A DNA stretch of 64,000 bases. Source: JACCZX01 sp963801035. Lineage in GTDB: Bacteria > Pseudomonadota > Gammaproteobacteria > Burkholderiales > Burkholderiaceae_F. The notes under the pieces are model-generated. The model searched no databases. It was not told the origin of the DNA and saw only the letters and a list, made by a program, of their open reading frames with translations. The stretch is taken from positions 56,356 through 120,355 of the forward strand of contig CAWDDF010000012.1 in assembly GCA_963801035.1 (NCBI GenBank), written 5' to 3'. Positions 35,723 to 44,070 of this stretch are shown piece after piece (positions within the stretch are counted from its first letter, which is position 1; every line of letters begins with the position of its first letter). The position numbers were made by a program, and so were the translations under genes.

Positions 35723-36103
35723 ATGGCTCGCCAAATCGTGTTCACGCCAAAGGCGGGCAAACCGCCACCGGCGTACAGCCAAGCAGTCAAAGCGGCTGGG
35801 CTGGTGTTCGTTTCAGGAACGGCCCCAACTGATCCCGCCACAGGTGCCATCAAGGGCACAACGATTCAAGAGCAAACCAGGCAGTGCCTGACCAACATAC
35901 AAGCCATCCTCGAGGCAGCAGGTAGTTCGCTAGAGAAAATCGTCAGCGCTACCGTCGTGCTCGCAGACGAAGACGACTTCTCGGGCATGAATGAAGAGTG
36001 GCTCAAGTGGTTTCCTTCCAATCCGCCAGCCCGTCAAGGCGCGAAGTTGCCTGTGCGCATTCCGGGCCTGAAAGTCTCAATTGCGGCGATCGCTGAGGCC
36101 TAA
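35723..36103 (+). CDS. Cassette gene: RidA-family protein
   Basis: A 126-residue RidA (YjgF/YER057c/UK114) protein, which hydrolyses reactive enamine and imine intermediates and so protects PLP enzymes. Visible features: KPPPAYSQAVKAAGLVFVSG at the N-terminus and TRQCLTNIQAILEAAGSSLE. In the C-terminal strand, PARQGAKLPVRIPGLKVSIA, the arginine of the usual catalytic PxR.. motif position is represented by the second Arg (PVRIPG). ATG 35723 has a GGAAG upstream. The stop codon lies within attC site 2. Confidence 0.9.
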   Translation: MARQIVFTPKAGKPPPAYSQAVKAAGLVFVSGTAPTDPATGAIKGTTIQEQTRQCLTNIQAILEAAGSSLEKIVSATVVLADEDDFSGMNEEWLKWFPSNPPARQGAKLPVRIPGLKVSIAAIAEA

Positions 36104-36175
36104 CCCTTCGCGGCAGCCGACCTGCTACAGCTGGCTTCGCCAGCCTTCGCAGGCGGCTGATCTCAAACGTTAGAG
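36098..36175 (+). other. attC site 2
   Basis: GCCTAAC at 36098-36104 and GTTAGAG at 36169-36175 bound a strong dyad whose apex is GGCT-TCG-CCAG-like with flanking GCTG/CAGC arms. The RidA stop TAA is inside the left end. Confidence 0.85.
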
Positions 36176-36330
36176 CGCATGAAAGATAAGGTACGCGCGT
36201 GCGGCGTATCGTCCGAGGGACGCAATGCCCGTCGACGCATGCATCTACTACTACGAGTGCAAGGGCCGCCACGCGCTGCTCCGGCGGTACGACGCGATTG
36301 CTGCGTCTTCTGCTCATTCGAGAATGTGAA

Positions 36331-37197
36331 ATGTCCACGCGTCCAACTCGCGCGCAATTGTTGTGGCTGATGGCGCTCATAGTTTCGATGGCCGGTGATC
36401 CCTCGCCGGCGCATGCGGCGCCGGGCCGCGCGGCTTCCGCGGATGGCGTCGCGATTGCGTACGACGCGCACGGCGCCGGAACGCCCGCGCTGGTTTTCGT
36501 CCACGGCTGGTCTTGCGACCGCACGTATTGGAAGGGCCAACTCGAGCCGCTGGGCCGGCGCTACCGCGTCGTCGCGATCGACCTTGCGGGACACGGCGAG
36601 TCGGGAACGAACCGACAGGCGTGGACGATCGCGGCCTTCGGAGCGGACGTGGCGGCGGTGGTGGAAAAGCTCGGTCTCGAACGCGTGGTCCTCATCGGCC
36701 ACTCGATGGGCGGCGACGTGATCGTGGAAGCGGCTCGGCGCCTGCGTGGCCGTGTCGCGGGCCTGGTGTGGGTCGATGTTTACAGGAAGCTCGATGCGCC
36801 GCCGACGGCCGAGCGTATCGAGGCGTTCGTCGCGCCGTTCCGCGCGGACTTCACGGAGCGGACGCGTGCTTTCGTCCGCGGCATGTTTCCGGCAACGGCC
36901 GACAAGTCCCTCGTCGAGTGGATCGCGGCGGACATGTCGTCGGCGCCGAAGGATATCGCTCTGGCGGCAATGGTCTCGGCGCACAGCAACGCCCGCGAGA
37001 TGCCGGCCGCGCTGGCCGAACTCAAGCTGCCCACAATCGCGATCAACCCGGACCACCCGCCCACCGACTTCGAATCCCTGAAGCGCCACGGCGTCGAGGT
37101 CGTGCTCATACCGGGCGTCGGCCACTTTCCCATGATGGAAGACCCCGAGCGATTCAATCGGGTTCTCGGTTCGGTGATCGAGAAGCTGCCGCGGTGA
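36331..37197 (+). CDS. Cassette gene: exported alpha/beta hydrolase
   Basis: A 288-residue protein from ATG 36331 with a signal peptide (RAQLLWLMALIVSMAGDPSP, cut near AHA). Alpha/beta-hydrolase landmarks are FVHGWSCDRTYWKGQLEPLG (oxyanion region), the nucleophile elbow LIGHSMGGDVIVE, and the catalytic histidine in IPGVGHFPMMEDPE. Base composition is more GC-rich than the flanking cassettes, consistent with separate origin. It is the longest cassette with the most ordinary gene structure; substrate unknown. Confidence 0.88.
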   Translation: MSTRPTRAQLLWLMALIVSMAGDPSPAHAAPGRAASADGVAIAYDAHGAGTPALVFVHGWSCDRTYWKGQLEPLGRRYRVVAIDLAGHGESGTNRQAWTIAAFGADVAAVVEKLGLERVVLIGHSMGGDVIVEAARRLRGRVAGLVWVDVYRKLDAPPTAERIEAFVAPFRADFTERTRAFVRGMFPATADKSLVEWIAADMSSAPKDIALAAMVSAHSNAREMPAALAELKLPTIAINPDHPPTDFESLKRHGVEVVLIPGVGHFPMMEDPERFNRVLGSVIEKLPR

Positions 37198-37293
37198 GAC
37201 TATGTGTTCTTGCCCATTGGGGCAGTTCAAGCATCGCGCGTGGTGACCGTGTTCGAAGCACTTCGCCGTGAAAGTAATGGGCCTGCGCATGCG

Positions 37294-37413
37294 CTCTAAC
37301 AAGTCATTCGAGGCGGACCGCGCTGTATCGGGGCCGCGCCGTGCGCGCACATATGTGTGCGCGGGCCGGCGCGGAGTGAGCACCGTCGCGGCCGCTCAAT
37401 TCAATCGTTAGAC
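37294..37413 (+). other. attC site 3 (long form)
   Basis: CTCTAAC at 37294-37300 and GTTAGAC at 37407-37413, 120 bases in all, with a strong apical dyad GCGCGCACA-TATG-TGTGCGCG. Left core deviates at its first base. It lies about 100 bases after the hydrolase stop. Confidence 0.8.
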
Positions 37414-37444
37414 GTCGCATCACGTCATCTCCACTGAGCCACCA

Positions 37445-37882
37445 ATGACGAACTCTGATGACGTGCGCCAGGCGATTGAAGGCCACAATGCGAATGCAGT
37501 CCGTTGGTACGCCGTGGGAGACGTCGATTCGCTTGTTTCCATCTTTGCAGAAGACGCGTGGCAGATGCCACCAAATAGCCCGCCGCTCGTTGGCCGGGTC
37601 GCCATTCGCGAGTTCTGGCGCAACGCAGTCCGATGGGGCAAGTGGGAATTCACGCTGAAAACCCAAATCGTTGACGTTAGCGGTCTGATGGCAGTGGAAC
37701 GAGGAAAGTATGTCCTTCGGTTCACAGCGGGTTCCGGTGCGCCGGCTGGCATGAGCTCGTTCGAAGACCGCGGCAACTACCTCGTTTACTGGCGCCAAGA
37801 AGCCGACAAGCAGTGGCGCGTCGTTGCTGACGCACCTGTGAGCGAGCTTCCGTTGCAAGATGCCGGCAGTGGCGACGCCTAA
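37445..37882 (+). CDS. Cassette gene: NTF2-like (SnoaL/DUF4440 type) protein
   Basis: A 145-residue protein: QAIEGHNANAVRWYAVGDVD, SIFAEDAWQMPPNSPPLVGR and YLVYWRQEADKQWRVVADAP trace the alpha+beta cone fold of the NTF2/SnoaL superfamily, as in YybH-like proteins. These small proteins act as isomerases, hydrolases or ligand binders; none can be assigned. ATG 37445; the TAA lies within attC site 4. A second member of the same fold occurs in the array at 40112. Confidence 0.85.
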   Translation: MTNSDDVRQAIEGHNANAVRWYAVGDVDSLVSIFAEDAWQMPPNSPPLVGRVAIREFWRNAVRWGKWEFTLKTQIVDVSGLMAVERGKYVLRFTAGSGAPAGMSSFEDRGNYLVYWRQEADKQWRVVADAPVSELPLQDAGSGDA

Positions 37883-37936
37883 CCACGCGCTGCATTGGAC
37901 TCGCTCCGCTCGCCGCTGAACGCTATATCGTTAGGT
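37877..37936 (+). other. attC site 4
   Basis: GCCTAAC at 37877-37883 and GTTAGGT at 37930-37936; 60 bases, the classical 59-base-element size, with dyad GGACTCGCTCC-like arms at the centre. Confidence 0.85.
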
Positions 37937-37997
37937 CGCGGAACTGCCGCATGGCGCCCCAAAAAAAAGCGTTTTCCAACCACCTGAGGAGCTCTGC

Positions 37998-38966
37998 ATG
38001 TTGCGACGTTCAATGCTGGCCATCGTCACGTGTGCTCTCCTGGGATTGGTTGAGGCGGCAAGGTCACAGCAGGCTGCTTCGCCAGCGCGGATCGCGTTTC
38101 TCGGACCCACGACTCCCCTCTTGGAGGTGTTCCGCAAAGCGTTGGCCGCAGTTGGATATCAAGACGGTCGCGACGTCATCATTGAGTCAAGTTGGCCCGC
38201 CGGCGATCGGCTGGATTTGATGACCGAAGCCGCTGCGACCTTGTTGGCTCGTAAACCCGCCGTACTGGTGGCAGTTGGTGCGACCGCAGCGCGCGCCGCC
38301 AAGGGCGTCACGCAGGACGTGCCCGTCGTATTCGAGGTGGTGGTCGATCCCGTTGCGACCGGGATCGTGGCAACTATGGACATGCCGGGAGGGAACGTCA
38401 CCGGGTCTACGACCTTCGATCCACAGTTTGCGACGAAGCAACTCCAGCTGCTCAGGTCGCTCCTGCCCAGCCTGGCACGGGTTGCCCTTCTCGGTGATGC
38501 CGGGGCTGCGCAGAGCCTGTTTCAATCCGTCGAGCAGGCTGCGCAGACGGTTGGTCTCGAAACACTGACCCTCAAAGTGGAACGGTCACCCAATCCAGAC
38601 TTCGATGGCGCCTTCGAGACTGCCGTGAAGGAACGCGTGGGTGCGATTCTTGTGATTTCGACGCCCGTTACAACGCCGCATCGCAAGCGCATTGCCGAAC
38701 TCGCGGTCAAGTATCGATTGCCGACGCTTTCGCCGCGAGACCACGCGGATGCAGGAGGGTTGATGTGCTTTGGCACGAGCTTTGTCGAGGCAACGAAGCA
38801 CTCAGCGACATATGTGAGCAAGATACTCAAAGGGGCCAAACCAGCCGAGCTGCCTGTAGAGCGTGTCTCACGGCATGAGTTGATCGTCAATCTCAAGGCG
38901 GCGCGCGACTTGGGCGTCACGGTGCCCCCGTCGATCCTCAGCAGTGCCAGCCAAGTAGTTCAATAG
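37998..38966 (+). CDS. Cassette gene: ABC-transporter substrate-binding protein (TrpX/DUF534 type)
   Basis: A 322-residue periplasmic binding protein with signal peptide (LAIVTCALLGLVEAARS). Type I fold features: ARIAFLGPTTPLLEVFRKAL, VPVVFEVVVDPVATGIVATM, GGNVTGSTTFDPQFATKQLQ and LSPRDHADAGGLMCFGTSFV, as in the TrpX/Bmp-like family. No permease or ATPase lies in the array, so as a stand-alone cassette it would need an unlinked transporter or bind a ligand for another purpose. It is unusually long for a cassette gene. Confidence 0.9.
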   Translation: MLRRSMLAIVTCALLGLVEAARSQQAASPARIAFLGPTTPLLEVFRKALAAVGYQDGRDVIIESSWPAGDRLDLMTEAAATLLARKPAVLVAVGATAARAAKGVTQDVPVVFEVVVDPVATGIVATMDMPGGNVTGSTTFDPQFATKQLQLLRSLLPSLARVALLGDAGAAQSLFQSVEQAAQTVGLETLTLKVERSPNPDFDGAFETAVKERVGAILVISTPVTTPHRKRIAELAVKYRLPTLSPRDHADAGGLMCFGTSFVEATKHSATYVSKILKGAKPAELPVERVSRHELIVNLKAARDLGVTVPPSILSSASQVVQ

Positions 38967-38999
38967 CCCGAAGGCGGTTCAAGTGCAGCATGAGCCGCG

Positions 39000-39081
39000 G
39001 CCTAACCCCTGGCTCAACACCGACCCCCCGCGGCCTGCTATTCGTCCTTCCACTCCTGGCGGGTTAGCTCGAACGTTCGGC
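39000..39081 (+). other. attC site 5
   Basis: GCCTAAC at 39000-39006 and GTTCGGC at 39075-39081. The right core has C in place of the expected purine (GTTC). An internal GTTAGCT is found at 39063, so the site may be rearranged. Confidence 0.7.
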
Positions 39082-39118
39082 GACACTGCGCCGCTCTTGC
39101 TCGTCGTCTGTGGAAGAT

Positions 39119-39787
39119 ATGTCATTCGAGCTTGACCACGTGTTCGTGTGCACGAACCTCGATGCGCCAGAAGCAAGTCAACTCGTTTCGCATGGGTTGA
39201 CCGAGGGTCCATCGGGTGCCCACCAGGGCCAGGGAACTGCCAACCGATGCTTCCTCTTTCAGAATGCATATTTGGAACTGATCTGGGTCCACTCCCGCGA
39301 GGAGGCACGCTCCCCTCTGACCGAGAGAACCAAGCTCTTCGAGCGATGGAAGGGCAGAGTGGACGAAACGTGTCCCTTCGGAATCTGCTTGCGATCTGCG
39401 CCTCCCTCGGTTGGAAGCGGTCTTCCGTTTGCAGCCTGGGACTACTTGCCGCGGTATGTAGCCAAGTCGAGTCCCATCCATATCGGCACCAATAGCGATC
39501 GGCTCGCGGAACCGATGCTGTTCTTCATCGAGTCCGCGTCGAGGCCTGATAGTTGGCCCCGCCAACCTCCGCTGCAGCATCGCCTCGGCGTCCGCGAAAT
39601 CACGCGCCTGAGCTGGACACGCCCAACGGACCACCCACTTTCGCCTGAGCTGCAAGCCGTTGTCGATGCCGGTTGCCTCAACGTTGCGTTGGGCCGCGCG
39701 CACGCGCTCGAGATCTGCTTCGATAACGAAGCACTGGGGCAGAGTGCGCGCCTACTGCCCCATCTGCCGATAACCCTCAAATGGTGA
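39119..39787 (+). CDS. Cassette gene: VOC/glyoxalase-like protein
   Basis: A 222-residue protein from ATG 39119: FELDHVFVCTNLDAPEASQL opens a glyoxalase-like domain, followed by NRCFLFQNAYLELIWVHSRE, and a second half with HIGTNSDRLAEPMLFFIESA and CLNVALGRAHALEICFDNEA. This matches the long Glyoxalase_3-type proteins, sometimes annotated as VOC superfamily; metal ligands are incomplete, so a binding role is possible. Function unknown. Confidence 0.75.
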   Translation: MSFELDHVFVCTNLDAPEASQLVSHGLTEGPSGAHQGQGTANRCFLFQNAYLELIWVHSREEARSPLTERTKLFERWKGRVDETCPFGICLRSAPPSVGSGLPFAAWDYLPRYVAKSSPIHIGTNSDRLAEPMLFFIESASRPDSWPRQPPLQHRLGVREITRLSWTRPTDHPLSPELQAVVDAGCLNVALGRAHALEICFDNEALGQSARLLPHLPITLKW

Positions 39788-39845
39788 GCGCGCAAGTAAG
39801 GTGCGAAAGAGTGCCGGCCTCAGCCGCTCAGCTCGAACGTTCGAG
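39788..39845 (+). other. attC site 6, degenerate
   Basis: The right half GCCTCAGCCGCTCAGCTCG, then AACGTTCGAG, resembles the 3' arms of other sites here. Core GTTCGAG is atypical and no RYYYAAC is seen on the left. Probably a decayed or hybrid site. Confidence 0.45.
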
Positions 39846-39977
39846 CATCGCGGCACGCCGTTTTTGTTGAGCAAGTTGCCACCCGGCGACTACTCGGCGA
39901 CGGTGGCATTGCGGCCAGATTGGAAGGACACCGCGGTCACATCGAATAGTGTCGTGTTTACTGTTCTCACAAAATGA
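39840..39977 (+). pseudogene. Cassette holding only the 3' end of a secreted-type gene
   Basis: The plus-strand frame ending at TGA 39975-39977 reads HRGTPFLLSKLPPGDYSATV, then ALRPDWKDTAVTSNSVVFTV and LTK. The L.PG.Y...V..DWK.....SN.V.FTV pattern is that of a terminal Ig-like beta-sandwich. No start codon or upstream part exists; the frame runs straight back to the G/TT point of attC site 6. It appears to be a gene tail captured as a cassette. Confidence 0.55.
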
Positions 39978-39978
39978 C

Positions 39979-40030
39979 AGCTAACTTATCAATGGAGCCG
40001 ACGCTCTACGACCGCTGCTCAGCGTTAAGC
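39979..40030 (+). other. attC site 7 (short)
   Basis: AGCTAAC at 39979-39985 and GTTAAGC at 40024-40030, 52 bases with arms around GCCGACGC. It begins two bases after the stop of the gene tail. Confidence 0.65.
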
Positions 40031-40111
40031 GGCACAACCCCCGACACGTTTGATCGGCGCTGCCTGGGATAAATTGACTCCGTTACGACTGTGCCCCATT
40101 GGAGTCCGCCT

Positions 40112-40513
40112 ATGTCGCTCGAAGCGTTCAAGTCCGCCGTTATGCCACTGCTCGCCGAACTTGAGGCGTCGGCGAATGCACACGACACTGATCGCCATAT
40201 GGCCGCGTACGCAAGAGAATCGTCACTGACTTTTGTGTTCAACGGCGAGATCGTTCGCGGTTGGGATCAACTTCGCGAGTTGCAACGCCAGTGGTGGAGC
40301 GATGGCAAGGGCAAGGGCAGTTACACGTACGTCGACAGCCCAATATTCGAAGCCGTGGGAGACGATGCTGGCCTCACCACGTTCTTGATCGCCGCCAGGA
40401 AAGATGCAGTCGACGGGAGTGTCGTTGAGAAGAGACTTGCGTACTCGGCGTTGTGGCGCAGGCTCCCAGAGGGGTGGCGGATTACGTTCGCTCACGAGTC
40501 GAGCGACAAGTGA
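40112..40513 (+). CDS. Cassette gene: second NTF2-like (DUF4440/SnoaL) protein
   Basis: A 133-residue protein from ATG 40112 (an in-frame ATG alternative start lies upstream at 40091 as GTG). AVMPLLAELEASANAHDTDR, FVFNGEIVRGWDQLRELQRQ and YSALWRRLPEGWRITFAHES follow the SnoaL/DUF4440 fold. The C-terminal strand pair WRITFAHESS is typical. Sequence differs from the earlier NTF2-like cassette, so it is not a recent duplicate. Confidence 0.82.
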   Translation: MSLEAFKSAVMPLLAELEASANAHDTDRHMAAYARESSLTFVFNGEIVRGWDQLRELQRQWWSDGKGKGSYTYVDSPIFEAVGDDAGLTTFLIAARKDAVDGSVVEKRLAYSALWRRLPEGWRITFAHESSDK

Positions 40514-40548
40514 CCTCGAGCCAGTATGCTTCAACGCGTGAAGGTGCC

Positions 40549-40624
40549 GCCTAACCCGTCGCTCAACGCGGACGTCCGCATGCGGGGTCTTCGCCCGGCA
40601 GCGGCGCTAGCTTCTTCGTTAATT
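40549..40624 (+). other. attC site 8
   Basis: GCCTAAC at 40549-40555 and GTTAATT at 40618-40624; the right core ends RRTT rather than RRY-C. Internal arms GCGGACGTCCGC near the centre. Confidence 0.8.
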
Positions 40625-40637
40625 GCAGGAAAAGGAC

Positions 40638-41129
40638 ATGGCAGACCACGAAATCGTTACGCGTGCGCTTGAGCTTCTCAATGGCCCTCCTTACTTCAAT
40701 GTTGCGTCTGAAAGCAACGGACAGCCTTGGAATGGTCCGGTTTGGGCAGCGCGCGACCGGGATCTGAATCTGTATTGGTCGTCCTGGATAAAAGCCGTTC
40801 ACTCTGAAAACATCGTGAAGAACCCTAGGACCTTTTTGACCGTCTTCGACTCAACCAGGAAGCGCGGAACTAACAATCTGCGCTGCCTCTATCTCCAGTG
40901 CACGACGGTCGCGGTCGAGGAGCATGACGAGGCCAACAAAGCGTTTGCGCTCGTGTACCCGGGCGAGGTCGTGGACTTAAAGGATTTCCTTGGGCCTGGC
41001 CAAAAGCGTTTCTACCGAGCCACTCCAATAAGGGCATGGCTTAACTGTTTGTCCGAGCGCGAGCTCACGCCCTCAACGGTCAAGATGCGCGTTGAGATTC
41101 CGCTTGAGGCTCTGAAAGCTGCAACCTAA
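40638..41129 (+). CDS. Cassette gene: pyridoxamine 5'-phosphate oxidase-fold protein
   Basis: A 163-residue protein from ATG 40638, with AGGAAAAGGA upstream. A split-barrel flavin fold is indicated by YFNVASESNGQPWNGPVWAA, DLNLYWSSWIKAVHSENIVK, RTFLTVFDSTRK and LYLQCTTVAVEEHDEANKAF, the order seen in PNPOx-like proteins that bind FMN, haem or F420. Which cofactor is used cannot be told. The stop lies within attC site 9. Confidence 0.82.
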   Translation: MADHEIVTRALELLNGPPYFNVASESNGQPWNGPVWAARDRDLNLYWSSWIKAVHSENIVKNPRTFLTVFDSTRKRGTNNLRCLYLQCTTVAVEEHDEANKAFALVYPGEVVDLKDFLGPGQKRFYRATPIRAWLNCLSERELTPSTVKMRVEIPLEALKAAT

Positions 41130-41184
41130 CAATTCGTTGAGTCCGACGCCGATTAGCGGTGCGGGCTTTACTCAAACGTTAGCC
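41124..41184 (+). other. attC site 9 (resembling the aadA-type 59-base element)
   Basis: ACCTAAC at 41124-41130 and GTTAGCC at 41178-41184, 61 bases. The internal sequence AATTCGTTGAGTCCGACGCC and the right arm CTTTACTCAAACGTTAG are close to the attC of resistance cassettes of the aadA type as I remember it. Confidence 0.88.
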
Positions 41185-41201
41185 CGGTTCAGGAACACGC
41201 A

Positions 41202-41750
<549 letters not shown>

Positions 41751-41814
41751 TCATTTCCTTTTTTAAGAGCTGCCAGCGATGACTTGGGTGTTGAACTGGT
41801 CTGCTAACTTCTCC

Positions 41815-41877
41815 GCCTAAGCTGTCGTTTCACCGGGCGTATGAAAGCCGCGCGCTGGTCAAGCCAATCCGTTAGAC
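41815..41877 (+). other. attC site 10
   Basis: GCCTAAG at 41815-41821 (last base differs from AAC) and GTTAGAC at 41871-41877. A full CTGCTAAC is found 13 bases left, so the real left border may be 41801. Confidence 0.7.
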
Positions 41878-41950
41878 ACCGCGAACCGATGTCTTTTGAC
41901 GCTTCAACTTTCGCCGAACTAGGAATGCGCCATTCACGGGAGAACTCGAA

Positions 41951-42544
41951 GTGATCTCTCGTCGTGCTCGACACTCAGTTGCAGTCGCTGCGTTATCAGC
42001 GTACCTGCTGGTCGCTCAAGGCACGGCGAGCGGTGACCCGGTAGCTGGCGAACGGCTCGCCGCTGCGCGCTGCGTATCCTGCCACTCGTCTACGGAAACG
42101 ATGCACTCGATGCTGCCGCTGCTTGAAGGGCAGCCGAAAGCGGCCTTTATTGCACAGTGGCGTGCCTTCCGCGAGCGCAAGCGGACGGCCCCGGTGATGG
42201 TGAGCCTTGCTGAGGAGTTGAGCGAGCGGGATGTCAACGATCTGGCCGAGTACTACGCGGCATTGTTGCCCCCGCGCGCCCCAGAATCGTTAGGTAGCGA
42301 TACCGGCCGCGCGTTGACCGATCGCTTGCGATGCGCCGACTGCCACGGTCCGGCGTTGCAAGGGACAAACGCCGGCGCGGCACGGCTCGCCGGGCAGAAG
42401 GCGCGTTACACGGCGTGGTCGTTGCAGCTGATGCGGGGCGGCACCCGGTCGCACGGAACCGCGGCGAAGCCGGATCCGCTCTTTGCCAACCTCAGCAACG
42501 CCGAGATCGAGTCGCTGGCCGCGCACTTTGCATCGCTGCGATGA
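41951..42544 (+). CDS. Cassette gene: di-haem cytochrome c (cytochrome c4-like)
   Basis: A 197-residue exported protein, GTG 41951 start with GGGAGA upstream. Signal peptide ends near VAQGTASG. Two haem sites, CVSCH (residues 41-45) and CADCH (129-133), define two cytochrome c domains as in cytochrome c4-like proteins; Met ligands are likely in MLPLLEGQ and other spots but not assigned. It requires the cytochrome c maturation system, an unusual demand for a cassette gene. Confidence 0.9.
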   Translation: MISRRARHSVAVAALSAYLLVAQGTASGDPVAGERLAAARCVSCHSSTETMHSMLPLLEGQPKAAFIAQWRAFRERKRTAPVMVSLAEELSERDVNDLAEYYAALLPPRAPESLGSDTGRALTDRLRCADCHGPALQGTNAGAARLAGQKARYTAWSLQLMRGGTRSHGTAAKPDPLFANLSNAEIESLAAHFASLR

Positions 42545-42596
42545 CCTGGCTGTCTGTGTCAGTGCGCTACAGCGTACCGAGGCCGCCAGCAGCGTC

Positions 42597-42661
42597 GTCT
42601 AATCTCTATCGAGCGGACAGACAAAGCGCTTTCGTCTAGCCGCTCATGTCGAACGTTCACT
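42597..42661 (+). other. attC site 11, hybrid right end
   Basis: GTCTAAT at 42597-42603; right arm CCGCTCATGTCGAACG up to the G/TT point matches site 12 (CCGCTCATGTCGACCG), but the bases after it, TTCACT, belong to a gene tail. A recombined or secondary-site junction. Confidence 0.6.
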
Positions 42662-42744
42662 ACCACGCGAACTACTATGCAGCTTTCGTCATTGGTCCGG
42701 ACGGGCACAACATCGAAGTCGTTTGCCACGAACCCGAGGCCTAA
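42656..42744 (+). pseudogene. Cassette holding only the 3' end of a VOC-family gene
   Basis: From the G/TT point of attC site 11 the frame reads VHYHANYYAAFVIGPDGHNI, then EVVCHEPEA and a stop inside attC site 12. This is the standard C-terminus of glyoxalase/VOC proteins (YYAAFV.DPDGHNIE.VCH). The rest of the gene is missing. Confidence 0.7.
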
Positions 42745-42815
42745 CCCTTCCATCGAGGGACGTCCCAAAGGTCGCTTCGCGCCCTTTGCGCCACCGCTCA
42801 TGTCGACCGTTAGGC
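42739..42815 (+). other. attC site 12
   Basis: GCCTAAC at 42739-42745 and GTTAGGC at 42809-42815, perfectly complementary cores. Strong similarity to attC site 1 over the left half (CCATCGAGG.GACGTCC) suggests a shared recent origin. Confidence 0.88.
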
Positions 42816-42861
42816 GGAAAGACACCGCCAATGACGGCAACATTGCTAGAGGGTGAACAGG

Positions 42862-43419
42862 ATGACCAAGACGTGCGTTCTCTTCATTCAGGGCGGAGGC
42901 AAGGGCGCGCACTCCGAAGACGCGCCGCTAGCAAACTCGCTGAAGCGTGCGCTAGGCCCCAAGTACGATGTGCTCTTTCCTCGAATGCCCGGTGAAGCCG
43001 ATCCGAAGGTAGATGTTTGGAAACAGAAGATTTCCTCGGAGTTGGCGCGTATTGCCGGCGTGGTGATACTAGTAGCGCACTCTGTAGGCGGATCTATCCT
43101 GTTGAGGTACCTATCCGAGGAGAGGGTGCACAAACCAATCGCTGGCCTGTTCTTGCTCGCCACCCCGTCATGGGATGAGGAACGTTGGAACTTCGATGAC
43201 CTTAAGCTGCCGAGCGACATCGCCGAGAAACTTGCCTCAATCCCGCGAATCGTCTTCTACCACTGTCGCGATGACGATGTCGTTCCGTTCGCGCACCTGG
43301 CGCTTCACGGCACACGAATTCCGCGCGCGGTCACGCGGGCAGTCAACAGTGGCGGCCATCAGTTTGGCAACAACCTAACAGGGGTTGCTGCCGACATTCA
43401 AGGTAACGATGTTACGTAA
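42862..43419 (+). CDS. Cassette gene: RBBP9/YdeN-like serine hydrolase
   Basis: A 185-residue protein, ATG 42862. KTCVLFIQGGGKGAHSEDAP opens the fold, and the nucleophile motif is VVILVAHSVGGSILLRYL; catalytic Asp in FYHCRDDDVVPFAHL and His in VNSGGHQFGNNL are well placed. This matches the small RBBP9/YdeN hydrolase family. Substrate unknown. Its stop is the TAA within attC site 13. Confidence 0.85.
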   Translation: MTKTCVLFIQGGGKGAHSEDAPLANSLKRALGPKYDVLFPRMPGEADPKVDVWKQKISSELARIAGVVILVAHSVGGSILLRYLSEERVHKPIAGLFLLATPSWDEERWNFDDLKLPSDIAEKLASIPRIVFYHCRDDDVVPFAHLALHGTRIPRAVTRAVNSGGHQFGNNLTGVAADIQGNDVT

Positions 43420-43491
43420 CGCTCCATCGAGTGGACACCGACGAGCCAGCTTCGCTGTCTCTTGGTCGCCCACCCATCTCAAACGTTAGGT
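43414..43491 (+). other. attC site 13
   Basis: ACGTAAC at 43414-43420 and GTTAGGT at 43485-43491; shares the CATCGAG left arm with sites 1 and 12 and CATCTCAAACGTTAG right arm with site 2. Confidence 0.82.
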
Positions 43492-43520
43492 CCACAAGAG
43501 CGGCCATTGCGGAGGACGGA

Positions 43521-43922
43521 ATGATCCAAAGTACCCGCATTAGGTATCTGAGCATCGTTCTCAACGCCGTAGGTCTAGTCTTCATCGTCGGCGTCTATCC
43601 GCTGACGCTCGTTTGGCCATCCGGTTGGGCGTGGCACACGGGTCAATCCGAATATTTGCAAATGATTGTTGTGCTCTACGCGACTCTCGGTGTGTTTTTA
43701 GTTCGGGCTTCCCGCAATCCACTGGAGCATCGGAGTTTGATCTGGTTCACGGTTTGGTCGAGCGTTGCCCACGGAGGAATAATGGCAGTCCAAGCCATTG
43801 TGAATCCGCAGCATATTGGCCATCTATGGGGGGATGTGTTGGCATTGTTCGTCGTGGCGGCGGTTCTCGCGCTTCTGATGCCGAAATCTGTCGCAGCTGC
43901 AGGTGAGCGGCGTGTGGCCTAA
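43521..43922 (+). CDS. Cassette gene: DUF6632-like membrane protein
   Basis: A 133-residue protein from ATG 43521 with GGAGGACGG upstream. Four hydrophobic segments: YLSIVLNAVGLVFIVGVYPL, YLQMIVVLYATLGVFLVRAS, SLIWFTVWSSVAHGGIMAVQ and VLALFVVAAVLALLMPK. The length and the EHRSLIWF..WSS.AHGG pattern fit DUF6632. Inner-membrane protein of unknown role; stop lies within attC site 14. Confidence 0.75.
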   Translation: MIQSTRIRYLSIVLNAVGLVFIVGVYPLTLVWPSGWAWHTGQSEYLQMIVVLYATLGVFLVRASRNPLEHRSLIWFTVWSSVAHGGIMAVQAIVNPQHIGHLWGDVLALFVVAAVLALLMPKSVAAAGERRVA

Positions 43923-44054
43923 CCACGACAGTTAAGCCGGCGCAGTGCGATGGAGGATCACACGGAGCCTAGGCACGCAGGTCAGTGACGGCGGGCACGG
44001 GCAACCGTGTCCGCCGACAAGCGACATGAACTGATATTCGACTAGTCGTTAATT
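43917..44054 (+). other. attC site 14 (long, with internal core)
   Basis: GCCTAAC at 43917-43923 and GTTAATT at 44048-44054, 138 bases. A second perfect core, GTTAAGC, sits at 43931-43937, so this may be a truncated attC followed by a tiny gene-less cassette. The centre has a GGCGGGCACGG/CCGTGTCCGCC dyad. Confidence 0.7.
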
Positions 44055-44070
44055 TCAGAAACGAGAAACG

